Assembly (NCBI GenBank): GCA_013214975.1
Contig: JABSPR010000264.1
Span: 1 to 14,814 of the forward strand
DNA from: Flavobacteriales bacterium
Lineage (GTDB): Bacteria; Bacteroidota; Bacteroidia; DT-38
Length of the DNA: 14,814 bases
Reading direction: 5' to 3'
Both the position numbers and the translations under genes were made by a program. Each line of letters opens with the position of its first letter. Positions within the stretch are counted from its first letter, which is position 1. The notes beneath the pieces were generated by a model. That model did not search any database. It was not told the DNA's origin and saw nothing but the letters and a program-made list of their open reading frames with translations. Positions 7,654 through 12,871 of this stretch are shown piece by piece.

Positions 7654-8478
7654 ATGATGAATTTAAAAAACAAAACTGTTTTTATTACTGGAGCCAGCAG
7701 GGGGATTGGGTTGGCCATAGCGGTCAAGCTCGCGAGCAAAGGAGCAAATATTGCTATAGTTTCAAAAACAGAACATGCTCATGAAAAATTACCAGGAACA
7801 ATCTATACTGCCGCTAAAAAAATTGAGTCGGTAGGAGGGAGAGCACTTCCGATTTGTTGCGATATTAGATATGACACACAAGTAGAAAAAGCGGTTCAGC
7901 TCACGATAAAACAGTTTAAAACAATTGACATAGTAATTAATAATGCGAGTGCTATTTCCTTAGGATTAATAGAGGAATTAAGCCTTAAAAAGTTTGATTT
8001 GATGCATAGAGTAAATTCAAGAGGTACTTATCTTGTTGTTAAAAAATGCTTGCCTTATTTGAAGAATTCAATGAATCCGCATATTCTGACTCTTGCTCCA
8101 CCCATTAACCTGAGTAAAAAATGGTTTAAAGAAAACTTAGAATACACGATGGCTAAATTCGGAATGAGTTTGACGGGCTTAGGTATGTCAGAGCAATTAA
8201 TGAAGGATAAAATCGCAGTAAATGCCCTTTGGCCCAAAACATTGATTGCGACATCCGCGATTAGGTATTTGAATAAAAATGGAAAAGAATTGATTGGTTA
8301 TTGTCGATCGCCACAAATTGTTGCTGATGCAGCTTATTGTATTTTGAAAAAAATTAGCGACACCTGTACGGGTAATTTTTTTACAGACGAAGAGGTATTA
8401 GAGAAGGTTGGAATAAAGAATTTCGACCATTATGCAATCGATACAAGTAAAGGGTTATACCCTGATATGTTTCTTTAG
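7654..8478 (+). CDS. HSDL2-like short-chain dehydrogenase/reductase
   Basis: 274 residues of classical SDR fold: cofactor motif TGASRGIG (12-19), NNAS (96-99), structural N121, and active-site Y164-x3-K168 in YTMAKFGMS. The long stretch LAPPINLSKKWF, then YTMAK, then VNALWPKT matches the HSDL2 subgroup, where the catalytic Ser stands 16 residues before Tyr in an SPP motif. Here that position is Ala148 (LTLAPP), so Thr146 or another group may assist, or activity may be altered. No SCP2 domain follows, unlike animal HSDL2. The gene begins 34 bases after the epimerase-like gene on the same strand, so it may belong to the same operon. ATG-ATG at 7654/7657 gives two possible starts. Confidence 0.87.
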   Translation: MMNLKNKTVFITGASRGIGLAIAVKLASKGANIAIVSKTEHAHEKLPGTIYTAAKKIESVGGRALPICCDIRYDTQVEKAVQLTIKQFKTIDIVINNASAISLGLIEELSLKKFDLMHRVNSRGTYLVVKKCLPYLKNSMNPHILTLAPPINLSKKWFKENLEYTMAKFGMSLTGLGMSEQLMKDKIAVNALWPKTLIATSAIRYLNKNGKELIGYCRSPQIVADAAYCILKKISDTCTGNFFTDEEVLEKVGIKNFDHYAIDTSKGLYPDMFL

Positions 8479-8520
8479 ACTACTAACAATGTATATAATA
8501 CTCGGAACGGGTTAAGCTTT

Positions 8521-8757
8521 TTAAATCTGTGTTGATTTTCTTGCTTTAAGGGTATCTTCTAATATGCTGGAAATCTGCTTAATACGCTTCTTGATAATCT
8601 CAGCAAATTCATAATGCTCTAATTTTGCATATTCCTGTTCCAGTATTTGTAAAAAGATAATATTTTCTACTAGGCTCTCTTTCTCAGTTATGTTGGATAG
8701 GTTTTTAGCACATTTTTTAGCTTCAATAATTAGTCTAAGTATTCGTAATTTTTTCAT
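8521..8757 (-). CDS. Small helical protein, paralogue of the one at 9126-9392
   Basis: 78 residues, rich in Lys, Glu, Leu and Ile, with no signal peptide or membrane segment; predicted mostly helical. It aligns without gaps over about 60 residues with the protein at 9126-9392: shared EAxKCAxxL, TxK, FLxxL, YxKLExxExAEIIxKR and the IxxIxE tail. The YxKLExxExAEIIxKRI segment resembles in spacing the helical-hairpin UVR motif of UvrB/UvrC and ATP-dependent protease adaptors, but this is a loose resemblance. Its ATG overlaps the TGA of the broken gene upstream (TCATGA), so it was built for coupled translation. It is the last gene of the exosortase-cargo operon. Function is not recognised. Confidence 0.65.
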   Translation of the reverse strand: MKKLRILRLIIEAKKCAKNLSNITEKESLVENIIFLQILEQEYAKLEHYEFAEIIKKRIKQISSILEDTLKARKSTQI

Positions 8758-9067
8758 GATTCAATTTTAATTATTTCTATTCCACCAATGTCATGTCCTT
8801 CATGTTTTGTGTGTTTTCTTTCTATTGTGTATGGCGTGGTTTCATTAACTATTAAAAAGTGACCCCATGCAACATATGTATCTACTAATTCGAAATCTTC
8901 TTTATGGTTGTTTGGTTCGCACTATTTATATGAACAATATCTTGAGTTGCAATATTATCTACGAGTTCTAAATAATCCGATAATACTAAGTTCCCTGATA
9001 AGTTATTAGGGCTTGCCCGTAAGTAGGTAGGATAAATATCCATAGGAAAAGGATTAGTATAATATTC
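8754..9067 (-). pseudogene. Frameshifted gene of unknown function between two paralogous small genes
   Basis: Two overlapping minus-strand frames make one protein-like sequence. The first is open from 9067 (ATG at 9043) to a TAG at 8887-8885 and encodes MDIYPTYLRASPNNLSGNLV... through DIVHINSANQ. The second, one base out of register, is open from about 8920 to the TGA at 8756-8754 and encodes NHKEDFELVDTYVAWGHFLI... to GGIEIIKIES. The break lies at about 8900-8922. Both parts have ordinary amino-acid composition, and the second ends in an ATGA overlap with the next gene, which argues that it was a real gene. Upstream of 9067 the frame has further stops (TGA at 9070-9068), so the 5' part may also be damaged or ATG 9043 may be the true start. 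I do not recognise the family. Confidence 0.55.
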
Positions 9068-9125
9068 TCATGTGTGATGTTATATTTTATTGTTAAAGTT
9101 GATTTGGTAATTGGTCAAAAATTAT

Positions 9126-9392
9126 TCAATTCAAATAAGAGGTTTCGTCTTTGCTTTTTAATTGTAAGGCGACGAGCCTTTTAAATGCTATTTCTTTAAT
9201 ACCTTTTATTATTTCTAGTCTCTTTCTAATTATTTCAGCGAGTTCAAAAAGTTCCAGTTTTACATATTGTTTTTTTAGTTCTTTTAAGAAGAAAGCATTG
9301 TTAATATATGGGTGCTTGTCTGTAAATACATTTAAGTCATTTGCACACTTTTGAGCTTCCAGTCTGAATTTTAGTTTTTCTATTTCTTTCAT
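9126..9392 (-). CDS. Small helical protein downstream of the exosortase cargo
   Basis: 88 residues, charged and helical, no signal peptide. Paralogue of the protein at 8521-8757 (see shared motifs EAQKCA, YVKLELFELAEIIRKR), with a ten-residue longer, polar C-terminus (LKSKDETSYLN). The start codon is 2 bases after the stop of the cargo gene, so the two are certainly co-transcribed and probably coupled. The region around ELFELAEIIRKRLEII has the spacing of a UVR-type helical hairpin, suggesting a small protein-binding module; this is a weak inference. It might act as an adaptor or chaperone for cargo expression or export, or be unrelated to sorting. Confidence 0.7.
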   Translation of the reverse strand: MKEIEKLKFRLEAQKCANDLNVFTDKHPYINNAFFLKELKKQYVKLELFELAEIIRKRLEIIKGIKEIAFKRLVALQLKSKDETSYLN

Positions 9393-9394
9393 AG

Positions 9395-9589
9395 TTAACT
9401 TTTTGTGTTATTTTTATTTACAAGTGATTGTATTCCATATCCCATGCAGGCTAATAAAAATGCGAGTATCCCAAAATCAAGGGGGACGCCTGGTGGTCCT
9501 GGTGGTCCTTGTGCAAATACGCTTATCGATACAAACGTTAATGAAATTATCATTAACAGTAGTTTTGGTTTTAAATATTTTGATTTCAT
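9395..9589 (-). CDS. Minimal exosortase cargo protein with C-terminal sorting signal
   Basis: 64 residues. A Sec signal peptide (basic start, hydrophobic core at about 9-22, SVFA cleavage site after A26) is followed by a very short mature segment, QGPPGPPG, and then a tripartite sorting signal: VPLDFG (35-40), a hydrophobic helix (about 41-54) and a polar/basic tail (NKNNTKS). Bacteroidota exosortase cargos typically show a P(I/V/L)DxG motif, then a helix with an xxYG turn (here MGYG), then basic residues, and they are often tiny. Lying just downstream of an exosortase gene, this is its probable substrate. The Gly-Pro-Pro spacer is collagen-like. It is the first gene of an operon and has a -24/-12 element upstream. 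Confidence 0.82.
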   Translation of the reverse strand: MKSKYLKPKLLLMIISLTFVSISVFAQGPPGPPGVPLDFGILAFLLACMGYGIQSLVNKNNTKS

Positions 9590-9611
9590 ATATATAGTTT
9601 GATAACTGTTG

Positions 9612-9629
9612 CTTCAAGTAGGATGCCAA
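9612..9629 (-). promoter_or_regulatory. Sigma-54-like -24/-12 promoter before the exosortase cargo operon
   Basis: The minus strand reads TTGGCATCCTACTTGAAG. The GG at 9627-9626 and TTGA at 9617-9614 have the canonical GG-N10-G(C/A) distance, and only the C of the -12 GC is replaced. The start codon of the cargo gene is 37 bases after the GG. It is the best-spaced of the four related sites here. Confidence 0.55.
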
Positions 9630-9634
9630 GTATA

Positions 9635-9656
9635 TAGTTATATATATAAATAACTA
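9635..9656. repeat. Inverted repeat upstream of the cargo promoter
   Basis: TAGTTAT (9635-9641) and ATAACTA (9650-9656) form a 7-base-pair inverted repeat around an AT-only centre, 6-8 bases upstream of the -24 element on the minus strand. It could be a protein-binding site, a weak end-of-transcript hairpin for the exosortase gene, or AT-rich chance. No T-run follows on the minus strand, so a terminator is not favoured. Confidence 0.3.
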
Positions 9657-9707
9657 AGAATGACTGTTTTTTTTCTCAGATAGAGAAGAAATCTGTGATA
9701 GAGAGAG

Positions 9708-10325
9708 TTATTTGGATAAGCTGGTATTGTGAATAATCCATTTTTTCCAAAGCATAAATATCACAGAATAAACTATGAGAGTAAAAATTACTTTATGATT
9801 TAGTTCCCATATTTTCGAGTTGATTGATACCAAAATAGATAGAGCGCATATCCTAATAATATTGATAAAATGAATGATTACTAGACCAAAGATTACGTAG
9901 GTTATCTTGTCGCTTCTTGTTCCTTTATAGGAGATTATAAGCGCGGTATAGAGTGCCATGAGATCAAATCCAATACAAGGTTCTCCAACAGTTACACCTA
10001 AAGTGCCTGGAATTCGAAGTAATCTATCTGCTGAAATTATTTCTATCTTATAAGAAAGACATTTCAATAGAATACCACAATGATTGAGAATTAAGTCTAT
10101 AACGCCTAGGCTAAAATTATTATATAAATCTAATAAATAGGGAGTTCTCCAAATTATTGCAAAGGCAACTTTCCAAAGTCCAACAAGAGTGATAAAATAA
10201 ATTGCAAATCGATATAGGTCGGTGTTTTTCTTAAAGATTGAATAGATAAAAGGAGAATAGGAGAATAAAGAGTCGACAATTTTACGCATGGCTTCAATTT
10301 GAAATTTATAGTGTTGTCTTATCAA
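9708..10325 (-). CDS. Exosortase/archaeosortase-family transpeptidase
   Basis: 205 residues, polytopic (hydrophobic segments at about 39-60, 72-90, 120-133, 141-165 and 178-195). The catalytic signature is complete: C117 in VGEPCIGFDLM, R158 in NIIRIC, and H177 in LNHKVIF. Exosortases cut C-terminal sorting signals of exported proteins at the inner membrane and pass them on, usually in species that make exopolysaccharide. Its cargo is probably encoded just downstream, and a polysaccharide operon diverges upstream, both typical contexts. The listed start is TTG 10325, overlapping the TGA of a possible small gene; ATG at 10289 (MRKIVDSLF) is a good alternative. The exact subfamily (one of the Bacteroidota Xrt types) cannot be set from sequence alone. 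Confidence 0.9.
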   Translation of the reverse strand: MIRQHYKFQIEAMRKIVDSLFSYSPFIYSIFKKNTDLYRFAIYFITLVGLWKVAFAIIWRTPYLLDLYNNFSLGVIDLILNHCGILLKCLSYKIEIISADRLLRIPGTLGVTVGEPCIGFDLMALYTALIISYKGTRSDKITYVIFGLVIIHFINIIRICALSILVSINSKIWELNHKVIFTLIVYSVIFMLWKKWIIHNTSLSK

Positions 10326-10453
10326 TACTTATTCCAGTCTTTTAAAATGGATACAATTGATTCACTAACTGTTGCGTTTCCCGGGCAATTTGCGATCTGC
10401 TTCAATCTACGATGTAGAATATCGTCTCTGATAGAGAATTGATTTGCCTCCAT
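10322..10453 (-). CDS. Possible 43-residue protein upstream of the exosortase
   Basis: A short frame from ATG 10453 to TGA 10324-10322 encodes MEANQFSIRDDILHRRLKQI followed by 23 residues ending in KDWNKY. It has a balanced, protein-like composition, with a Cys-Pro-Gly in the middle and a likely helical start. Its stop overlaps the TTG that may start the exosortase (TTGA), as in coupled genes. There is no recognised family, and at this length an open frame can arise by chance in AT-rich DNA. It could be a small accessory protein, a leader peptide, or a non-coding stretch. Confidence 0.35.
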   Translation of the reverse strand: MEANQFSIRDDILHRRLKQIANCPGNATVSESIVSILKDWNKY

Positions 10454-10502
10454 TAATATTTAAAAATGAAGGTTTACTAGTGGAAAGTCAGAGAAACTAC
10501 AC

Positions 10503-10518
10503 TTGGCATTGAATTGTA
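10503..10518 (+). promoter_or_regulatory. Sigma-54-like -24/-12 promoter before the receiver/polysaccharide operon
   Basis: The plus strand reads TTGGCATTGAATTGTA. GG lies at 10505-10506 and TTGTA at 10514-10518, the same GG-N7-TTG spacing as the two sites on the left side of the window. The ATG at 10550 is 45 bases after the GG. The -12 GC is replaced by GT, so it is the weakest of the four. Its location argues against translation starting at TTG 10514, which lies inside it. Confidence 0.42.
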
Positions 10519-10549
10519 TGTAAGGGTTGGAAATCAATATTTGGAAATT

Positions 10550-10936
10550 ATGAAAAAGGAGAAAATATTAATAATAGACGATGACCAGTATATGCGTCAG
10601 TTCCTTCATTATTACTTGCAGACACACTATAGGGTCGTTGCTATGAACAATGGACATGATGCGCTAGTCTACTTACAAAAAGGTAATACAGCGGATCTAA
10701 TAATATCTGATTTGGATATGCCGGAGATGAATGGCAATAAATTATTAGAACACATTAAAAGCAGTTCTTTCTTTAGAGATATCCCTTTTATGGTGCTGTC
10801 TGGAAAACAGGGAAGTACAGAGCGGATTAAATGCTTGGAGTTAGGTGCCATTGATTTTGTAATGAAACCTTTTAATCCTGAGGAATTAAAGGTGAAAGTC
10901 TATAATATTTTCAAAGGCCTAAAAATGGCCGGGTAA
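10550..10936 (+). CDS. Stand-alone response regulator heading the polysaccharide operon
   Basis: 128 residues from ATG 10550 (MKKEKILIIDDDQ); an open frame extends to TTG 10514 but that lies within the proposed promoter. The whole protein is one receiver domain: D10-D11-D12 acidic pocket, phospho-acceptor D54 in IISDLDMPEMNG, S84 in MVLSGKQ, and K106-P107 in VMKPF. It looks more like conventional CheY/PhoP-type receivers (DLDMPEMNG, KPF) than the DYN/DYH-type receivers in the left block. There is no output domain. It lies 15 bases before the sugar transferase gene, whose own N-terminus is receiver-like, so a direct contact controlling the transferase is possible but unproven. Confidence 0.92.
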   Translation: MKKEKILIIDDDQYMRQFLHYYLQTHYRVVAMNNGHDALVYLQKGNTADLIISDLDMPEMNGNKLLEHIKSSSFFRDIPFMVLSGKQGSTERIKCLELGAIDFVMKPFNPEELKVKVYNIFKGLKMAG

Positions 10937-10951
10937 ACCAATTAGAAGAAC

Positions 10952-12112
10952 ATGAAAAAGAAGTCAATACTCTACATCGGAAATGTAATAGAGTTCAAGT
11001 TTTATAAGAGTGAGATAGCTCGAATCATAAGAAAAAAGAACACAGCTCAAGCAATTAGTTTTCTTGAATTAACTGAATCCGTTCCTGATATTATATTTAT
11101 AGATATTGAGAATATTACTAATGATGAATGTCAGTTTCTAAGGAAATTAAAAAAACTAAGACGCTATGATAAGGTGGTATTTATTCAAATTGTTAAATCA
11201 TTTACTAAGAAAAAAAGATTCGAAGCAATTTCTGTAGGTATTGATGAGATTATCGTAAAGCCTTTTGTCTTAAATGATTTCCGGTCTCGAATGGATTTTT
11301 TAATGGAGTTTAAATCTCTCAGGTCTCCTCGTATTAGAAAAGATGATAGGAGGATAGATTTGACAAATTTGTCTTTATCGAAACGCTTGTTTGATGTGAT
11401 ATTCGCTTCTATTGTTTTGGTGATGGTATCTCCGATTCTTTTAGTAACAATGATTGCTATGAAAATAGAATCTCGCGGGCCATTGTTTTATGCATCTAAA
11501 CGTGTAGGTACAGGGTATCGGGTTTTTGATTTCTATAAATTAAGATCAATGTATGTTGATGCAGAAGATAGACTTAAGGAACTGGAAGGTTTGAATCAGT
11601 ATGCAAATAAAAATTTGCCCGATGAGCAATCCGAAGAATGCCCTAGTTGTGAGTATTTAGAGAAATTCTGTTCACCAGTACTTATTGTAGACGGGAATAA
11701 AATATGCGAACGCCATTTTCTCTTGGAAAGAAAGGCAAAAAGGAAAGGAACTTTTGTTAAAATAAAAGACGATCCAAGGATCACTGGAGTTGGAAGAATA
11801 ATAAGGAATACTAGTATAGATGAGCTACCACAACTCATTAATGTTATCAAAGGAGACATGTCTATTGTAGGGAATAGACCATTACCACTCTATGAAGCAG
11901 AACTACTTACATCAGATAAGTGGACACAGCGATTTATGGCACCAGCTGGAATTACAGGATTATGGCAAGTAGAAAAAAGAGGAGGAAGTGAAATGAGTGA
12001 GGACGAACGTAAAATGCTTGATAACAAGTATGCAGACACTTATTCGTTCTTTAATGATCTTAAATTAATCTTAAGAACAATCCCTGCATTGTTTCAGATT
12101 GAAAATGTATAA
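10952..12112 (+). CDS. Receiver-like/polyprenyl-phosphate sugar-1-phosphate transferase fusion
   Basis: 386 residues. Residues 1-120 resemble a degenerate receiver: FIDIEN with D51 and IVKPF with K103, but the usual acidic pair is absent (ILYIGNV), so phosphorylation is doubtful. Residues 140-386 are a bacterial sugar transferase (WbaP/WcaJ C-terminal type): KRLFDVIFASIVLVMVSP membrane segment, KRVGTGYRVFDFYKLRSM (183-200), DDPRITGVGRIIRNTSIDEL (273-292), VIKGDMSIVGNRPLP (298-312) and PAGITGLWQV (331-340). It should load the first sugar-phosphate on the undecaprenyl lipid carrier for exopolysaccharide assembly. Between about 210 and 265 is an insert with C230-x2-C233, C240, C252 and H255, a possible metal site. 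It is flanked by receiver and TolC-like genes in one operon. Confidence 0.92.
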   Translation: MKKKSILYIGNVIEFKFYKSEIARIIRKKNTAQAISFLELTESVPDIIFIDIENITNDECQFLRKLKKLRRYDKVVFIQIVKSFTKKKRFEAISVGIDEIIVKPFVLNDFRSRMDFLMEFKSLRSPRIRKDDRRIDLTNLSLSKRLFDVIFASIVLVMVSPILLVTMIAMKIESRGPLFYASKRVGTGYRVFDFYKLRSMYVDAEDRLKELEGLNQYANKNLPDEQSEECPSCEYLEKFCSPVLIVDGNKICERHFLLERKAKRKGTFVKIKDDPRITGVGRIIRNTSIDELPQLINVIKGDMSIVGNRPLPLYEAELLTSDKWTQRFMAPAGITGLWQVEKRGGSEMSEDERKMLDNKYADTYSFFNDLKLILRTIPALFQIENV

Positions 12113-12119
12113 AAAGGAG
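12113..12119 (+). promoter_or_regulatory. Shine-Dalgarno-like site for the GTG-started TolC-like gene
   Basis: AAAAGGAGC lies just after the sugar transferase stop and about 13 bases before the GTG at 12133. It is one of the few clear purine-rich ribosome binding sites in the window. It supports GTG as the start, since no in-frame ATG precedes the signal peptide. Confidence 0.45.
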
Positions 12120-12132
12120 CAAAACATTATAA

Positions 12133-12870
12133 GTGAGTTTATTAAATAGTAAAAATATTTGGCCAATAATTATTGGCTTGTTCGTGTTTAACGCAGTGTG
12201 CTATGCACAAGTTAGCGCTGACACGTTAGATGTAAACCATCAGTATATAGGTGTTATAGAATTACCACCGTTATTAGAACTAATAGAAGATGCATATTAT
12301 AATTCTCCTTTAATTCGATTTCAGGATTTAACCAGTCACAAGCACAACGAACTGATAGAGATAGAAAAAAAGCTCTGGCTCGACGGATTTAAACTTAACA
12401 GTAATTACAATTGGGGAACAAATAACGCCATGGTAGTTGGATCTGCAATACCACAATCATTTTCTACTACTGCCCAAAATTGGTATGGTGTGGGCGCATC
12501 CATATCACTTCAACTGTCTACAATGCTTAATAGAAAAGAAAGTATCAAAGTACGTGAACTCGAATATGATATCTCTGTAGAAAAAAAAGAAGAGCTAAAA
12601 CAAAACTTACGCAAAATAATTATAGAACTGTACCTCGATATTGAAGTTAAGGCCGAGGTTTTGAGACTTCGAAACGATGCCGTTGTAATCTCAGAGATCA
12701 ATTATAATTATGCCGAAGTAGAATTGGGAAATAATGCTATTGAACTATTAGACTATTCAAAAATTCATATTGAGACCGTAAAGGCAAAAATATTTATGTT
12801 GGAGGCAAGAAGAGACTATACGTTGGCATTGTCTCTTCTTGAAGAAGTATCGGGAGTAAAAATTAAATAA
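12133..12870 (+). CDS. Short TolC-family outer membrane protein
   Basis: 245 residues starting with GTG. Signal peptide with hydrophobic core at about 9-22 and cleavage likely after A25 (CYA-Q). The mature protein shows outer-membrane-efflux-protein features: LLELIEDAYYNSPLIR near the start (the LxxAlxxSPxl motif of TolC repeats), a beta-strand-rich middle (NSNYNWGTNN, GVGASISLQLS) and a long helical region (about 140-235). At about half the usual TolC length of around 430-480 residues, it seems to hold a single repeat, so it may oligomerise differently or have lost the second half. It sits between the sugar transferase and chain-length genes, which suggests a role in carrying polysaccharide through the periplasm or outer membrane. 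Its TAA is one base before the next ATG. Confidence 0.75.
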   Translation: MSLLNSKNIWPIIIGLFVFNAVCYAQVSADTLDVNHQYIGVIELPPLLELIEDAYYNSPLIRFQDLTSHKHNELIEIEKKLWLDGFKLNSNYNWGTNNAMVVGSAIPQSFSTTAQNWYGVGASISLQLSTMLNRKESIKVRELEYDISVEKKEELKQNLRKIIIELYLDIEVKAEVLRLRNDAVVISEINYNYAEVELGNNAIELLDYSKIHIETVKAKIFMLEARRDYTLALSLLEEVSGVKIK

Positions 12871-12871
12871 A

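Noticed and set aside
9403..9602. Two overlapping plus-strand frames across the cargo gene
   Set aside because: Both are antisense to the 64-residue cargo protein, whose signal peptide and sorting signal are unmistakable. The Gly/Pro-rich stretch in them mirrors the cargo's Pro/Gly codons.
9660..9707. Hairpin CAGAT/ATCTG after the exosortase gene as a terminator
   Set aside because: Only a 5-base-pair stem with a 9-base loop, and on the minus strand it is followed by an A-run rather than a T-run.
10514..10549. TTG start extending the stand-alone receiver by 12 residues
   Set aside because: Receivers normally begin within a few residues of the first strand, ATG 10550 fits this, and the TTG is part of the -24/-12 element.
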